64,000 bases of DNA from Cellulosilyticum lentocellum DSM 5427 (GCF_000178835.2 NC_015275.1:951001-1015000); one strand, 5' to 3'. Numbered from the stretch's first letter, positions 10,107-21,492 are shown. Notes: generated by a model from the sequence alone, not told the origin. Made by a program: numbers and translations.

Positions 10107-10154
10107 AGCTTAATGTGTAGTTAAATATGCACTAAACATTAAGCTTGTTTTTTT
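10107..10154 (+). terminator. Terminator of the paaK operon
   Basis: Arms AGCTTAATGT (10107-10116) and ACATTAAGCT (10136-10145), then G and T7. Confidence 0.85.
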
Positions 10155-10288
10155 GTCTATACTAAAAAATACAATAAAATGAATGTAAATAAGTATATAA
10201 AATAAGAAATTTTATATAAAAATATACAAAGTTAAAAACAATGATGTTATAATGATATAAAATTAATGTCGAAACAGGGGGACAGGCT

Positions 10289-10672
10289 ATGGAAACAACA
10301 TTTTGTAGAGAAGGTAAATCATTAAGCTATGCAGAATTAACACAAATGTTAGGAAACATGATAGAAAAAAATATTTTAGGTGAATTGGACCAAGAAGCCT
10401 TAGAAAAATTTTATTTAAGACTTTTTGAAACTACTTATGCTAAAATAAGAGACTATTTAGAATTAAAAAATTATAAGGTTGTAAATTATAGGCAGGGATT
10501 ACTAACGGCATCACAAGTTAAACTTATAACAAAGCCAGAGGTATGGTATGAGGCTTTAGAAAGAAAGAATCTCATTGATCAAGGAAAAACAACAGACCAT
10601 TTAAGGCGTTTTATCATTGATACTTACTATGAAGAAATGAGAGTTCTATTAAGTGTATTAGGTGAGAAATAA
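10289..10672 (+). CDS. Hypothetical protein, 127 aa
   Basis: Not recognised. It is a soluble, charged, mostly helical protein (predicted by eye) with no cysteines in CxxC pairs, no signal peptide and no membrane segment. The ATG at 10289 follows CAGGGGGACAGG. A TATAAT hexamer lies about 36 bp upstream (10248-10253), so it may have its own promoter. It stands alone between two terminators. A segment near residue 70 (QGLLTASQVKLITKPEVWYEAL) hints at an interaction surface, but no function can be claimed. Confidence 0.6.
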   Translation: METTFCREGKSLSYAELTQMLGNMIEKNILGELDQEALEKFYLRLFETTYAKIRDYLELKNYKVVNYRQGLLTASQVKLITKPEVWYEALERKNLIDQGKTTDHLRRFIIDTYYEEMRVLLSVLGEK

Positions 10673-10858
10673 GGTTTATATTATTTGAGTAAATCAACTT
10701 ATTATACAATATATGGAATTAATGTATGCTATTCTTTGTATAAAATATAGCAATTGATAATGAGTCTTTTATATAAAAACAACAAGAAAATCAACTTAAA
10801 CAGTAAAATAATTTATTAAATATTTGTAAAAATGATGATACAATAAAACAAAAGATAT

Positions 10859-10890
10859 AAAACTCACTAGAAAATTTTCCAGTGAGTTTT
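10859..10890 (-). terminator. Terminator of the minus-strand lipoprotein gene
   Basis: Inverted repeat AAAACTCACT / AGTGAGTTTT with inner AAAATTTT, 6 bp past the stop of the minus-strand gene; T-rich on that strand. Confidence 0.75.
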
Positions 10891-10896
10891 ATATGC

Positions 10897-11517
10897 TTAT
10901 TTGATAGTATTGATGTCATTATTAATTTCTTCAATAGTATTAATAATATTACCAGACAGTGCGTTAAGCAATTCTCGATTTTCACTAATCTTATCTAACT
11001 TCCAAACATCATCTTCTTTAGTTAAAGCAATCATAATTGCTTGGCGAAAGGTTTTTTCACTCTTTGAAATGTCAGCCAAGATTGTCTCTTCAGCTTTTTG
11101 TATAATTTCCTCATCTTTGGCACCATCAAAAGTCATTTCTAAATCCGTTTTGAGATAGTCTAAAATAATGTTTTGAAAAGCACTACCTAAATCATAGCAT
11201 TGTAAACTAACAGTTACACTAGCTTTGTTTTTGTCATTAGGATCAATTTCTACTTTTTTAATGGTATAACTAAAGTCAGCTAGTTTATTAAAGAGTTCAT
11301 TTGCTACTGCGGGAGAAATAGCTTCTATTTTGTTTTTAAAGTTAGGTAAGTTATCTAGATTCTCACTATAGTAAGCTTTAGCACTAGCATAATTTTGCTG
11401 CTGAAGCGCATTAAGAAAATTAACAACTGTTTCACCAGGCTTCTCAGTTTCTTGTTTGGAACAACTTGTTAAACAAAATATGAGCAGAATAAAAATAAGC
11501 AAGTATTTCTTTTTCAT
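10897..11517 (-). CDS. Lipoprotein with an NTF2/DUF4878-like domain
   Basis: 206 aa from ATG 11517, which is preceded on the minus strand by TTGGAGG; an upstream in-frame ATG (11529) has no ribosome binding site. The N-terminus MKKKYLLIFILLIF followed by CLTSC is a lipoprotein signal peptide with lipobox LTSC, so the mature protein is anchored on the outer face of the membrane. PGETVVNFLNALQQQNYASAK resembles the opening helix of DUF4878/NTF2-like extracytoplasmic proteins. It is divergent from a second lipoprotein gene, with an 82-bp shared promoter region. Confidence 0.75.
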   Translation of the reverse strand: MKKKYLLIFILLIFCLTSCSKQETEKPGETVVNFLNALQQQNYASAKAYYSENLDNLPNFKNKIEAISPAVANELFNKLADFSYTIKKVEIDPNDKNKASVTVSLQCYDLGSAFQNIILDYLKTDLEMTFDGAKDEEIIQKAEETILADISKSEKTFRQAIMIALTKEDDVWKLDKISENRELLNALSGNIINTIEEINNDINTIK

Positions 11518-11599
11518 AAATACCTCCAATAGAATATGATTTATGTTTAATATTTACCAAATGTAATAAACTTATGAATGGAAAAGGAAAGAAGGAAAA

Positions 11600-12115
11600 A
11601 TGAAGAGGATAAAAATAATTTTTGTCTTAAGTTATATAGTTAGTTTAAGTTTGTTTTTATCAGGATGCCAGCAAGATGCTAGCATCAAGGTATTGCAGCA
11701 ATTTATAATTAAACAAGTGCAATGTGAAACTTATAAAGAAGCTCAAGGTGATGAAGCTATTTTAAAAAAAAGTTTCTCGGAATTTTTTACAGAAGAAAGT
11801 TACAAGAAGTATTTGGATGATGTAGTAGGTTATATGTATCCACAACTCTATTATCAAACAAATGCAGATCAGGTAAAAATAAAAAGTGTTGTATGCAAAA
11901 GTGTTACGAAACAAGGTAATGAATTAAAAACCTATACCTTTGAAGTTAATTATCAAATTATTCCAGTAGAAAAAGAGGGGGAAAAGGTAGAAAAAATTGC
12001 CATGAGTGATCAAACACAAATAACAATAGATAAAAATAATAAAATCACAGAAGTGGTTCTACTTAATACCAGTGATATTATTGCAAAATTATTTTTAGAT
12101 ATTAAAGTGCAGTAG
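11600..12115 (+). CDS. Predicted lipoprotein, 171 aa
   Basis: Signal peptide of about 22 residues ending in lipobox FLSGC, then a soluble domain ([19 protein letters not shown], later [11 protein letters not shown] and a beta-rich C-terminus) that looks like a small NTF2-type fold. The ATG at 11600 follows GGAAAGAAGGA. It lies 29 bp upstream of a chemoreceptor gene and may be co-transcribed, so a role as an extracytoplasmic partner of that receptor is conceivable but not shown. Confidence 0.65.
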   Translation: MKRIKIIFVLSYIVSLSLFLSGCQQDASIKVLQQFIIKQVQCETYKEAQGDEAILKKSFSEFFTEESYKKYLDDVVGYMYPQLYYQTNADQVKIKSVVCKSVTKQGNELKTYTFEVNYQIIPVEKEGEKVEKIAMSDQTQITIDKNNKITEVVLLNTSDIIAKLFLDIKVQ

Positions 12116-12144
12116 TAATAAAAGAAAACGAAGGGAGATTTAGC

Positions 12145-14181
12145 ATGAAGGAAGGAATTAATGGAAGTTTAAAAGTGCGCAAACCATCTACTAAAATCAT
12201 GGAGAAGGGAAGTAAAACACGTAAAAAATCTATTAAATCAAGGCTAATTATATCCTACGTTTTATTTGCAGCTATTCCACTACTCATTGTAAATATGGTG
12301 GCATCAGGAAGATTTACAACTACCTTAAGAAATACGAGTAAGCAGCTTACAACAGAAATGGTAAAGCAAGCAAGATCTAATCTTAATTATTTTACAAATG
12401 ATATTCAAAAAAATGTCTCTAAATTTATCTTGAATAGTTTAAATGATACGAGTGATAATTTACTTAATAAATACATATCAGCAGAAGATAGTAATAAAAA
12501 AATGGCAGCGCTAAATGATATTAGGAAGCTTTTAGCTGGTATTACCGCTATTGAGAAGAATATAAGCGGTGCAATGATTGTACAAAAAGATGGAACAGTA
12601 TTAGGAACTGTGGGGACCTTAAGTGAAGAAGAAAAGAAAGCCTTTGGAACACTTGAAGTATCAAAAGATGGCCTATGGTATAGAGATGGAAAAGATAATA
12701 TCTACTATTTGCAAGCAATTAAAAATAGCCTTACAGGTCAAGATAATGGTTATTTTGTAGCTGGGGTGAATATGGAAGGTTTAGAAGATGATTTAGTTAA
12801 TATTGAGCTGTTCAATGGTGCGAATGTATATGCAGTAGATGAAAAAAATACTATTTTATGTGGCAAGTCTCCAGAGACTTTAAGTGATGCATTAAACACA
12901 CTTCTAGCAACTAAGGAAGAAGTAAGGAGTGAAATTGTTAATAAAACCTTATATGCATATGCAACCTCTGATAATGGTTGGAAAATCATTGCTGAAATAC
13001 CAGAAGCAGCACTTACTAGTTCAGTTAAGAGTGTTAACCTATTAGTATGGGGATTGGTAAGTATTATAGCTATATTAGCTGTACTAGTAGGTTATTTGGT
13101 TTCTAAAGGCTTTACTTCATCTATTATTGAATTAATGAAGAAGATGAAAGCGGCAGAGGGTGGAGATTTAACGGTACAAGTAGAAGCAAAAGGTCAGGAC
13201 GAGATGCACATGCTTTGTGTAAGCTTTAATAATATGATTGTTAATATTAAAAAGCTAATTGAAGAAACTAAGGATGTGATTCATACAACCTTAGAAAATG
13301 GAGAAGTATTAAGTAGCAATACAGAAAAATCTGTTGAGGCCTTTGAACAGCTTGCAACGTCTATTGGGGATATAACAGCAGGTTCAACAAGACAAACAGA
13401 GGATGCAGCCACTAGCTCTGTAGTTATGGAGGCTCTATCAAGCAGCATTCAGCAGGTAAGATCTAATACACAAAATGTATTTGAAAATACTAAGGGTGCA
13501 AGACGTATGATTGAGGATGCTACAGATAGTATAGAACTCCTTAATAAAACTATGGTTTCTTCTATTAGTATGTCAGACGAGATTAAAGCAAGTATTCTGG
13601 AATTAAGTATGTTAACTAAGAGTATAGAACAAATTATGAGCTTAGTGGATGGTATTAGTGAACAAACTAATTTATTAGCACTTAATGCAAGTATTGAAGC
13701 AGCAAGGGCAGGGGAAGTAGGTAAAGGATTTGCTGTAGTTGCACATGAGGTTAGAAATCTTGCAGAGCAATCTAAACAATCTACAGGGAATGTAAGAGTA
13801 ACATTAAATACAATTCAGCAGCAGACAACTCAAGCAGTTCAACTGGTAACCAAGTCCAATGCTATTTTTAAAGAGCAAGAACATGCTGTACAAAAAGCCT
13901 ATAATGCTTTTAATGAGATAATCGATAGACTTAAAAATATTGACACAGAATTAGGACTAGTAAATCATCAAGCCATAGATATGCAACAATTAAGAGATGA
14001 TATGAGTAGTAAAATTGAAAGAATTACCATGGTAACAGAAGAAAATGCCTCAGCCACTGAAGAAGTAAATGCCTTAAGTGAAGAACAAAAGAATGTTATG
14101 AAGAAGCTTTCAGCAATGGCATTGGAGCTTAATAAAGTGATGGATTGCTTAGATAAGAGCGTTAAACATTTTAAAGTATAA
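12145..14181 (+). CDS. Methyl-accepting chemotaxis protein 1
   Basis: 678 aa. A basic N-terminus is followed by TM1 (about residues 35-55), an extracellular sensor of about 235 residues (Cache-like, with [13 protein letters not shown] before TM2), TM2 (about 295-317), a HAMP domain (near 318-370) and a long signalling coiled coil. The hairpin tip [20 protein letters not shown] near residue 506 is the universal CheA/CheW contact site. ATG 12145 follows GAAGGGAG. The next gene is a homologous receptor, so this is a tandem pair. Confidence 0.93.
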   Translation: MKEGINGSLKVRKPSTKIMEKGSKTRKKSIKSRLIISYVLFAAIPLLIVNMVASGRFTTTLRNTSKQLTTEMVKQARSNLNYFTNDIQKNVSKFILNSLNDTSDNLLNKYISAEDSNKKMAALNDIRKLLAGITAIEKNISGAMIVQKDGTVLGTVGTLSEEEKKAFGTLEVSKDGLWYRDGKDNIYYLQAIKNSLTGQDNGYFVAGVNMEGLEDDLVNIELFNGANVYAVDEKNTILCGKSPETLSDALNTLLATKEEVRSEIVNKTLYAYATSDNGWKIIAEIPEAALTSSVKSVNLLVWGLVSIIAILAVLVGYLVSKGFTSSIIELMKKMKAAEGGDLTVQVEAKGQDEMHMLCVSFNNMIVNIKKLIEETKDVIHTTLENGEVLSSNTEKSVEAFEQLATSIGDITAGSTRQTEDAATSSVVMEALSSSIQQVRSNTQNVFENTKGARRMIEDATDSIELLNKTMVSSISMSDEIKASILELSMLTKSIEQIMSLVDGISEQTNLLALNASIEAARAGEVGKGFAVVAHEVRNLAEQSKQSTGNVRVTLNTIQQQTTQAVQLVTKSNAIFKEQEHAVQKAYNAFNEIIDRLKNIDTELGLVNHQAIDMQQLRDDMSSKIERITMVTEENASATEEVNALSEEQKNVMKKLSAMALELNKVMDCLDKSVKHFKV

Positions 14182-14350
14182 ATTTTTCTAGTGGATAAGA
14201 TAGGTCAAGTATAAATAATTAGAAAAAATAAGAAAAATATAAGAAAATCTATTCCCTTAACTAAAAAAATAGGTCATAATAGTAACATATGACTTTAAAA
14301 ATAAGCTAAAAAATAAAAAAAATAGCTAAAAGGTAAATGGGGGAGTGGAC

Positions 14351-16474
14351 ATGAAAAAACTAAAGCTAAGTAAGGAAGTTACAAAGAAACAGAAGAAAGT
14401 AAGAAACAACAAGGAAACTAGCCCTAAAGTAAAGAAGATAAAAAATAAATCTAAAGAAATAAAAATTAAACCTAAAAAAGCAGGAACAATAAAGGATAAA
14501 CTTATTTTATCCTATGTACTTTGTGTAGTTATTCCTTTGGTACTAGTGAATTTGTTTTCTGCTAGTCAATCTAAGTCAACAGTAAAAGAAACCAGCAGTC
14601 AGTTAGCATTAGAGATGGTTAAGCAGACAAGTGCCAATATAAGTTATTATACAGATGGTGTTGAAACAAGCATGACGAGAATTATTATTAATGATTTAAA
14701 TGCTTCATCAACTAATTTAATTAATGAATATATAACTGCAATAAAGAATGAAGATAGTGATATAGGAAAGTTGAATAAGTTTAATGTATCTAAACAAATT
14801 AGAGAATTGCTTAATTATAGTGTTTCTTTAGATGAATCTATAGAAGGGTACGCTATTGTGATAGATGAAGAAAATCAAATAAGCTCTACTATAGGTATGA
14901 AGACAACCACTAATTTAGTAAGCTTTTTAGAAGAAGAAGTTGGTAATAGTACACTTTGGCGCCTTGTAAATACTGATGAAGGTAAAGAAATCTATGCAAT
15001 CAGGAAGCTTGCCAATTTAAGACGAGGCAAAGCAGCAGGTATTTTAATAGCTAAAGTTGATTTAGAAGTACTGCAAGAAAAGGTAAATAGCATTAAGCTT
15101 TTTGATAATTCTAAGGTGAGTATTGTAGATATGAATGGAGAAATCGTCTGCTCTAATTCTGATATTCCTATGAGTGATGCGGTAAAAAGTAATATTAACT
15201 TTGAAGAATCTGAAAAGCCTATAACAGTTGGTAATAGCTTAGTGACTTATGCAAAAAGCAATAATGGTTGGCAAATTGTGGCTGAAATTCCAGAGAGCGC
15301 ACTAACCACAGGTATTAGCCAGGTGGTTCGAGTTGTATGGCTAGTTATTGCGATAGCAGCTTTAGTAGCAGTTTTTGCAGGCGTTTTTATTTCTAGAGGT
15401 ATTACTACTTCTTTAAAACAGCTTAAGGATTTAATGAAGAAAGCAGAAACAGGTGATTTAACTGTCGAAGCGAATATTAAAGGAAATAATGAATTTACTG
15501 AAGTAGGTCATAGCTTTAACCATATGATTGAGAATATTAAAGCTTTACTACAAGAAGCTAAAAATACTATTAATCATACTTTAGAAGCAGGCGATATTTT
15601 AAAGAAGAGCACTAGTAATTCGACGGAGACTTTTTCACAATTGGCATTGTCTATTGAAAATATCTCGGAAGGTTCTAATAGTCAAGCAGAGGATACACAA
15701 AATAGTGCTATTGTGATGGAGAAACTCTCTGAAAGTATTGGTCAGGTTATTGAAGATACATCTACTCTCTTTAAACATAATCAAGGAACAAGACAAATTA
15801 TCGAAGAAGCTAACAAAAATATGCAACTTTTAGATGGAACTATGGCATCTACTCATACTATTTCTAATGAGATCAGTATGAGTATTAAGGAACTTAGTGC
15901 ATTAACAAAGGCTATTGGTGAGGTAATGAGTTTACTAGATGGTATTAGCGAACAAACCAATTTATTAGCGCTTAATGCTAGTATTGAAGCGGCTAGGGCT
16001 GGAGACATAGGAAAAGGTTTTGCAGTAGTTGCAAATGAAGTAAGAAATTTAGCAACCCAATCAAAAGAATCCTCTAGTCATGTTAAAGAAAATTTAAGAG
16101 ATATAGAGAAGAAAGTTCTACATACAGCGAATTTAGTATCTAAATCTAATGAAGTATTTAGTAAACAGGAAGTAGCTGTTAGCAAAACAAATGACTCCTT
16201 GAAGCAAATGATTAGTGGCCTACATGAAATGGGCGAAGAACTTGAAAATGTTAATAATCGCGTTAGCCAAATGACTATGTATAAAGATGAGATGGGTATT
16301 AGAATTGAAAGTATTACTACCGTTACCGAAGAAAATGCAGCTGCGGTAGAAGAAGTTAATGCATTAAGTGAAGAACAAAAAGCTGTTATGCAGCAGCTTG
16401 CACATTTAGCAAGTGAACTTATGACTAGTATTGAAACGCTAGATGCAAGTGTAGAGACTTTCATTATTAATTAA
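14351..16474 (+). CDS. Methyl-accepting chemotaxis protein 2
   Basis: 707 aa from ATG 14351 (GGGGAG at 5 nt; the in-frame GTG 14345 lies inside the ribosome binding site). The first 50 residues are unusually lysine-rich ([26 protein letters not shown]). Then come TM1, a Cache-like sensor ending [16 protein letters not shown]2, HAMP and the signalling domain with tip [20 protein letters not shown]. The overall plan matches receptor 1 throughout, consistent with old tandem duplication; the sensors differ enough for different ligands. Confidence 0.92.
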   Translation: MKKLKLSKEVTKKQKKVRNNKETSPKVKKIKNKSKEIKIKPKKAGTIKDKLILSYVLCVVIPLVLVNLFSASQSKSTVKETSSQLALEMVKQTSANISYYTDGVETSMTRIIINDLNASSTNLINEYITAIKNEDSDIGKLNKFNVSKQIRELLNYSVSLDESIEGYAIVIDEENQISSTIGMKTTTNLVSFLEEEVGNSTLWRLVNTDEGKEIYAIRKLANLRRGKAAGILIAKVDLEVLQEKVNSIKLFDNSKVSIVDMNGEIVCSNSDIPMSDAVKSNINFEESEKPITVGNSLVTYAKSNNGWQIVAEIPESALTTGISQVVRVVWLVIAIAALVAVFAGVFISRGITTSLKQLKDLMKKAETGDLTVEANIKGNNEFTEVGHSFNHMIENIKALLQEAKNTINHTLEAGDILKKSTSNSTETFSQLALSIENISEGSNSQAEDTQNSAIVMEKLSESIGQVIEDTSTLFKHNQGTRQIIEEANKNMQLLDGTMASTHTISNEISMSIKELSALTKAIGEVMSLLDGISEQTNLLALNASIEAARAGDIGKGFAVVANEVRNLATQSKESSSHVKENLRDIEKKVLHTANLVSKSNEVFSKQEVAVSKTNDSLKQMISGLHEMGEELENVNNRVSQMTMYKDEMGIRIESITTVTEENAAAVEEVNALSEEQKAVMQQLAHLASELMTSIETLDASVETFIIN

Positions 16475-16504
16475 AACGTCTACTAAAATTAAAGAAGAGA
16501 AATT

Positions 16505-16539
16505 AAAAGAAGCTGTTACGTTTGTAACAGCTTCTTTTT
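16505..16539 (+). terminator. Bidirectional terminator between chemoreceptor and adhE
   Basis: Perfect 15-bp stem (16505-16519 with 16524-16538), loop GTTT, T5 on the + strand and T4 on the minus strand; it serves both convergent genes. Confidence 0.92.
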
Positions 16540-16581
16540 GTGAGGGATTGATTGAATTGAAAGGAAATAATTAAGGATTAA

Positions 16582-19197
16582 TTATTTACCGTAGTAAGCT
16601 TTTTTATAAAGTTCAGCAAGCTCAGTTACTTTTGGAAGTCTTGGGTTTGCTGTTGTACATTGATCTTCGAATGCTTTGTAAGCTAACTCATCAACTTTAG
16701 CCATGTAAGTTTTTTCATCGATACCAAGTTCTTTAATAGTAAGAGGCATATTAAGCTCTTTCATTAAGTTTCGGATTGCATTAGCAAGAGATTTAACACC
16801 TTCTTCTGGCGTAGAAGCTGGAAGACCTAATGCTTTAGCAATTTCTTGGAATTTTTGTGGTGCAATATATTTTTCATATTTAGGGAAGATAACAAACTTA
16901 CTTGGGTTTGTACATCCGTTGTACTCTACAATGTGTGGTAATAAAATGGCATTTGCACGACCGTGAACGATATGGAATTCACCACCAAGTTTATGAGCCA
17001 TTGAGTGGTTAATACCTAAGAAGGCATTAGTGAAGGCCATACCAGCGATAGTTGATGCATTATGCATTTTTTCTCTAGCTACTGGGTCTTTAGCACCGTT
17101 TTTGTATGAACGTGGAAGGTATTCAAATACAAGTTGAATCGCTTTAAGTGCAAGTGCATCAGTATAGTCAGATGCTAAGATAGAAACGTAAGCTTCAATA
17201 GCATGTGTTAATACGTCAAGACCAGTATCAGCTGTTGGAACTGGAGGTACACTCATAACAAAATCAGGGTCAATGATTGCCACGTTTGGAGTTAATTCGT
17301 AGTCAGCAAGTGGATATTTCATATTGTTTGCTTTATCTGAGATAACAGCGAATGAAGTAACCTCTGAACCTGTACCTGAAGTTGTAGGAATAGATACCAT
17401 TTGTGCTTTTTGACCAAGTTTAGGGAATTTATAAACACGTTTTCTAATATCTGCGAATTTTTGGGCCATAGCAATAAAGTCTGCTTCTGGTTGTTCATAG
17501 AATAACCACATACCTTTAGCAGCATCAAGTGCTGAACCACCACCAAGAGCAATGATTGTGTCTGGTTTAAATGAGTTCATCATTTCTGTACCACGACGTA
17601 CTGTCGTTAAGTCTGGATCTGGCTCTACATCACTAAAGATTTCAATTGTTGGGTTATTAGGATTTTTATTTAATTGGTAAACAAGTTTATCAACGTAACC
17701 TAATTGAACCATCATTGGATCAGTTACGATTAATACTCTAGATACTTCTGGCATTTTAGCAAGGTATGCTATTGAACCAGCTTCAAAGTAGATTTTTTCT
17801 GGAATTTTAAACCACTGCATATTCACTTTACGTTTTGCCACCCTTTTTGTATTGATTAAGTTTACTGCTGTTACGTTTTGAGTTGTAGAGTTACATCCGT
17901 AAGAACCACAACCAAGTGTTAATGATGGCATATTTGTGTTATAGATATCACCAATTGCACCGTGTGTAGATGGTGAGTTAACTACGATACGACCAGTTTT
18001 AAGACGACGGCTGAATTCTTTGATGACTTCATCATCAGTTGAGTGAACAGAAGATGTATGTCCAAGACCACCCATTTCAACCATGATTTCAGCTTTTGTA
18101 ATACCATCGTTTACGTCTTTAGCTTTAATAACTGCAAGTACTGGAGAAAGTTTTTCTCTTGAAAGTGGATACTCAGGACCTGCGCCTTCAATTTCGCAGC
18201 AAAGGATCTTAGTTTCTTTTGGAATTGTGATACCAGCCATGGCAGCAATTTCATATGGGTATTTACCTACAATAGCTGCATTAACCATACCTTTTTCAAG
18301 GTTGATAACAACTGGTTCAAGTTTTTTAACTTCTTCTTTAGTAGCAAAGTAGCAGCCTTGTGCTTTCATAAGAGCTACTGCTTTGTCATAGATAGGTGCT
18401 TCGATGATAGCCGCTTGTTCAGAAGCACAAATCATACCATTATCGAAAGACTTACTTAAAATAATGTCATTTACAGCTCTTTCAACTACGGCTGTTTTTT
18501 CAATGAAAGCAGGTACGTTACCAGGACCAACACCAAGAGCAGGTTTACCAGTTGAGTAAGCTGCACGAACCATTGCAGAACCACCTGTAGCAAGTACTAA
18601 TGCAACTTTTGGATGATTCATAAGTGCGTTAGTTGCTTCGATTGATGGATGTTCAATCCATTGTACACAGTTTTCTGGAGCACCAGCTTTAATAGCAGCA
18701 TCTCTTACAATACGAGCAGCTTCAGCTGAACAGTTTTGAGCTGATGGATGGAAACCAAAGATGATTGGATTTCTTGTTTTAAGAGAAATGATGGCTTTGA
18801 ACATTGTAGTTGAAGTTGGATTTGTTACTGGAGTAACGCCTGCTACAACCCCTACTGGTTCAGCTACTAACATGTAAGCTTCATCATCGTTGTCTTCAAT
18901 AATACCTACTGTTTTATCATATTTAATGCTGTGATAAATGTATTCTGTTGAGAAGATGTTTTTAGTAACTTTATCTTCAAAGATACCACGGCCAGTTTCT
19001 TCAACTGCCATTTTTGCAAGATGCATTTGATTTGAAAGCCCAGCAAGAGCCATAGCTTTTACGATTTCATCGATTTGTTCTTGGTCAAGTTTAAGCATTT
19101 CATCTAAAGCAACAGATGCCTTTTGTGCTAATTCATCTACCATTTTTACTGCATCAATTACTGGTGCGTCAATTTTTGCTTTTTTGTTTTCAGACAT
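16582..19197 (-). CDS. adhE: Bifunctional aldehyde-alcohol dehydrogenase AdhE
   Basis: 871 aa, full family length. Residues about 1-440 form the CoA-acylating aldehyde dehydrogenase with the catalytic Cys in [12 protein letters not shown]; residues about 460-871 form the iron-dependent alcohol dehydrogenase with [13 protein letters not shown], the [11 protein letters not shown] loop and His ligands in [10 protein letters not shown] and HGRANA. It reduces acetyl-CoA to ethanol with two NADH, forming spirosomes in the cytoplasm. The minus-strand ATG at 19197 follows AAGGAGG. The leader carries Rex-like operator sequence, consistent with redox control. Confidence 0.97.
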   Translation of the reverse strand: MSENKKAKIDAPVIDAVKMVDELAQKASVALDEMLKLDQEQIDEIVKAMALAGLSNQMHLAKMAVEETGRGIFEDKVTKNIFSTEYIYHSIKYDKTVGIIEDNDDEAYMLVAEPVGVVAGVTPVTNPTSTTMFKAIISLKTRNPIIFGFHPSAQNCSAEAARIVRDAAIKAGAPENCVQWIEHPSIEATNALMNHPKVALVLATGGSAMVRAAYSTGKPALGVGPGNVPAFIEKTAVVERAVNDIILSKSFDNGMICASEQAAIIEAPIYDKAVALMKAQGCYFATKEEVKKLEPVVINLEKGMVNAAIVGKYPYEIAAMAGITIPKETKILCCEIEGAGPEYPLSREKLSPVLAVIKAKDVNDGITKAEIMVEMGGLGHTSSVHSTDDEVIKEFSRRLKTGRIVVNSPSTHGAIGDIYNTNMPSLTLGCGSYGCNSTTQNVTAVNLINTKRVAKRKVNMQWFKIPEKIYFEAGSIAYLAKMPEVSRVLIVTDPMMVQLGYVDKLVYQLNKNPNNPTIEIFSDVEPDPDLTTVRRGTEMMNSFKPDTIIALGGGSALDAAKGMWLFYEQPEADFIAMAQKFADIRKRVYKFPKLGQKAQMVSIPTTSGTGSEVTSFAVISDKANNMKYPLADYELTPNVAIIDPDFVMSVPPVPTADTGLDVLTHAIEAYVSILASDYTDALALKAIQLVFEYLPRSYKNGAKDPVAREKMHNASTIAGMAFTNAFLGINHSMAHKLGGEFHIVHGRANAILLPHIVEYNGCTNPSKFVIFPKYEKYIAPQKFQEIAKALGLPASTPEEGVKSLANAIRNLMKELNMPLTIKELGIDEKTYMAKVDELAYKAFEDQCTTANPRLPKVTELAELYKKAYYGK

Positions 19198-19281
19198 TTA
19201 AGTAAGCCTCCTTGATGTAAACAATATAAGTTTATTATGTGATGTTTCTTTTTAAAATATGAAACGTGTAAGTGTATTGAA

Positions 19282-19311
19282 ATGTTATTTTTTTAACAAT
19301 TAAATTGTTAA
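19282..19311 (-). promoter_or_regulatory. Rex-like operator plus a perfect palindrome in the adhE leader
   Basis: 19282-19299 reads ATGTTATTTTTTTAACAA, matching the clostridial Rex consensus TTGTTAAnnnnTTAACAA at 12 of 14 defined positions. It overlaps a perfect 9+1+9 palindrome at 19293-19311 (TTAACAATT, A, AATTGTTAA). Rex repression of adhE at high NAD+/NADH is established in several Clostridia; binding here is inferred. Confidence 0.65.
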
Positions 19312-19358
19312 AAAATACAGTTCTTTTTCGAAGTGTTCTTCGTTTTGACTACAAACTG

Positions 19359-19387
19359 ATGTTAACATAAGGGAAATAAGTTGTCAA
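19359..19387 (-). promoter_or_regulatory. Candidate adhE promoter
   Basis: On the minus strand: TTGACA (19387-19382), 17-bp spacer, TAACAT (19364-19359). Transcription would start near 19352, giving a leader of about 150 nt that contains a CGAAG/CTTCG hairpin (19329-19342) and the Rex-like sites. The rest of the 19198-19594 gap holds no gene; a weak + strand promoter (TTATCA 19542, TATAAA 19564) points towards the att site. Confidence 0.55.
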
Positions 19388-19594
19388 TAATTTAATATAC
19401 TAAAAAATAAGTTTTTTATGTATACAAAGACAGAAAAAAATATACAAGTTAATGAAAGTAAGAGACTAAATTAAGAATAGAAAGGAAATCTACTAATTAA
19501 TAATGTTAAAAAAATAACGAAATAATAGGCGAAAAATCCTTTTATCAAACAACAAGTGGATAGTATAAAAATACAAATTATTGATAAATGATGA

Positions 19595-19625
19595 CATAAA
19601 AAGGACCTAGGTTTCAGGGGGAGAA
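19595..19625. repeat. attL (31-bp core)
   Basis: The 31-bp core starts CATAAAAAGGACCTAGG and ends CAGGGGGAGAA; an identical copy is at 61522-61552. The left flank is chromosomal and the right flank is phage. No tRNA or coding gene is interrupted; the core contains one arm of a chromosomal hairpin that is complete only at attR. Confidence 0.93.
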
Positions 19626-19631
19626 TGTTTT

Positions 19632-19679
19632 TTGACTATAACGCAAAATTAATGAATGCGGGTGGTTATTGATAGTCAA
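19632..19679. promoter_or_regulatory. Inverted repeat beside attL, possible excisionase/regulator site
   Basis: TTGACTAT (19632-19639) and ATAGTCAA (19672-19679) flank a 32-bp spacer immediately inside attL. The same half-sites occur as a tight palindrome before the HTH gene at 31380, and ATAGTCAT lies at 61492-61499 in the right arm. Confidence 0.45.
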
Positions 19680-19750
19680 TGAAATAGATGGGAAATAGTG
19701 GCTTGTGTATGGTAGGATAGCACCCTTAAAATACTAGAAGAAATAAGCGG

Positions 19751-19771
19751 TAGTTCACAAGTAGTTCACAA
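19751..19771. repeat. Tandem arm-type integrase sites, left arm
   Basis: TAGTTCACAA at 19751-19760 and again at 19762-19771 (11-bp period), directly after the integrase stop. TAGTTCAC recurs at 61461-61468 beside attR. Repeats shared by both phage arms but absent from the chromosomal flanks are what arm-type binding sites of a tyrosine integrase look like. Confidence 0.6.
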
Positions 19772-19772
19772 A

Positions 19773-20825
19773 TCAGTATTCTAAAAGTTCTACTGCTTCC
19801 TTTAAATCATCAATGGTTTTATGAGTATAAATATCAGTAACGTCTTTTGTAGAGTGTCCCATTATTCGTTTTAAAGTAGTAGCATTAATATTATAGCTAT
19901 CCATTTTAGAACAAAATGTATGTCTAAGGTCATGGCATCCTGATCCAGTTAAATTTAACTGCTCCATAATTGGATTATAGAAGCTAACCCTATAACTGTC
20001 AGCCGTCATTTTTGTTCCTTTCTGAGTCCTAAATAAATACTCATAATTTTCATCATATCTATTTTTTACAATGTCTACTATTTTACTATGAATAGGAATT
20101 GTACGCTTACCAGCAGCCGTTTTTTTCCCTCCACTCATTGTTAGATTTTCTAAGTCAATATTTTCTATTTTAAGTTCTAACATTTCACTAACTCTAAATC
20201 CTGTATATAACATAAATAAAATGCTATCTATCCACTTGTTTTCAGCTAAGTTATTCCAAAGTTTTTCTATTTCTTCATGAGTGTAAATTCTTCTCTCTAT
20301 TTTAGACGATGTATCTCCAACATCTATAAATTTAGAATAGTTTTTTGTGACTATATCATATTTTTCTGCATATAAATATAAATTACCTAATAACTTTTTT
20401 ATTTGAAGTTTTACAGTTGGAGTGGATCCAGTTTCATCTATTAGTATTTGTAGCGTATTAGTATTCAACTTAGAAAAAGGCATGTTATGTGCATTCTCTA
20501 GTTTATTGAATGCTAGTGCGTGAGATTTCTTAGTTGAGTCAGATAATGAGATAAAGTCGGTTGTATTGCACCAACGCTCGTAAATATCTTTAAGTTTTAT
20601 TTTTTTAGTGCTTATATCATATGGATTTTCATTATATTTTGCTAGAGCAGCTATGGCATCAGTTCTTTTTTCAAAATATCCAAGATATTCTCGTATTTGT
20701 TTTAGCTTTCCTGTTTCGTTATCCTTTTCAAACCCTGTGGTAACTTTTACAGCCCAGGGTTTTCTTCTTCTTCCTCCTAAATTATAAATCGAACCATAAC
20801 CGTTAGGGTTTTTGATTTGTTTCAT
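19773..20825 (-). CDS. int: Prophage tyrosine integrase
   Basis: 350 aa. N-terminal arm-binding region (YGSIYNLGGRRRKPWAVKV, an AP2-like start), SAM-like core-binding domain (about 60-155) and catalytic domain with Arg in TGFRVSEML, HDLRHTF, the later HxxR-His in MGHSTKDVT and the Tyr nucleophile in IYTHKT. It catalyses integration and excision between attP and attB. It sits right beside attL in the opposite direction to the lytic genes, with the arm-type repeats between its stop and attL. The minus-strand ATG at 20825 follows AGAGGTGATGTAA. Confidence 0.95.
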   Translation of the reverse strand: MKQIKNPNGYGSIYNLGGRRRKPWAVKVTTGFEKDNETGKLKQIREYLGYFEKRTDAIAALAKYNENPYDISTKKIKLKDIYERWCNTTDFISLSDSTKKSHALAFNKLENAHNMPFSKLNTNTLQILIDETGSTPTVKLQIKKLLGNLYLYAEKYDIVTKNYSKFIDVGDTSSKIERRIYTHEEIEKLWNNLAENKWIDSILFMLYTGFRVSEMLELKIENIDLENLTMSGGKKTAAGKRTIPIHSKIVDIVKNRYDENYEYLFRTQKGTKMTADSYRVSFYNPIMEQLNLTGSGCHDLRHTFCSKMDSYNINATTLKRIMGHSTKDVTDIYTHKTIDDLKEAVELLEY

Positions 20826-20838
20826 TATTACATCACCT

Positions 20839-21492
20839 CTAAATATCTATTATAGGAATATTTAAAAACCTTCTAAATTCATCTGATGAGTTAGCATATA
20901 AGTAATGATTTCTGATATCTCTCTCCATCATTTGCCATATTTTTTCATCATTATAGGTTTTATTGATATAATGCTTTTTTCGATACGTATTAAGGCGCTT
21001 TTGTGCTGCTTGCAAAGATACATTAAACATCGTATATATATCATCAACATTTACAGTTCCTAATGTTGACATCTTATAAATAACATATTCTGGCATTAGT
21101 AGTTGGGCTGCAAAAAAATGAGCTTCTATTTCTTGTATTTCTGAATCATATTTATGGCCCATATAAATATGACCTATTTCGTGTGCTAAAGTCCAATTCA
21201 GATGTTCATCTGACTGGCTCTTATCATTATATAGGATCAAATATATCTCATTACCATTTTCTTTAATAGGTACGCAACAACCTTCAGAAAGTAATTGTGT
21301 ATTTGGATTAATAAATTTTTCAATTGGAGTAAATGTTAGCTTTGCATAGTTTTGTATTGTGTCAAAAATTATCGTCTTATCATAATTTAAATTCATAATA
21401 TCTATTTTACTAGAATCAATGTTTTGCATTGCAAGTAGTTTTGTGGCTAATTTTTCGCACAGTTTAAAGTTAGGTTTATTCGATTTATTCAA
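20839..21492 (-). CDS. ImmA/IrrE-family metallopeptidase
   Basis: 217 aa. The zinc-protease motif HEIGHIYMGH lies near residue 105, followed by QEIEAHFFAAQLLMP, the conserved second half of the ImmA fold. Members cleave or inactivate the neighbouring XRE repressor after DNA damage, as ImmA does for ImmR in ICEBs1. The gene lies between the repressor and the integrase on the same strand, the usual immunity cassette order. The C-terminal 60 residues (DVSLQAAQKRLNTYRKKHY) are HTH-like and may contact the repressor or DNA. Confidence 0.9.
   Translation of the reverse strand: MNKSNKPNFKLCEKLATKLLAMQNIDSSKIDIMNLNYDKTIIFDTIQNYAKLTFTPIEKFINPNTQLLSEGCCVPIKENGNEIYLILYNDKSQSDEHLNWTLAHEIGHIYMGHKYDSEIQEIEAHFFAAQLLMPEYVIYKMSTLGTVNVDDIYTMFNVSLQAAQKRLNTYRKKHYINKTYNDEKIWQMMERDIRNHYLYANSSDEFRRFLNIPIIDI

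Noticed and set aside
19595..19625. Integration into a tRNA gene
   Set aside because: No cloverleaf, anticodon arm or CCA-proximal sequence can be formed on either strand around the core.
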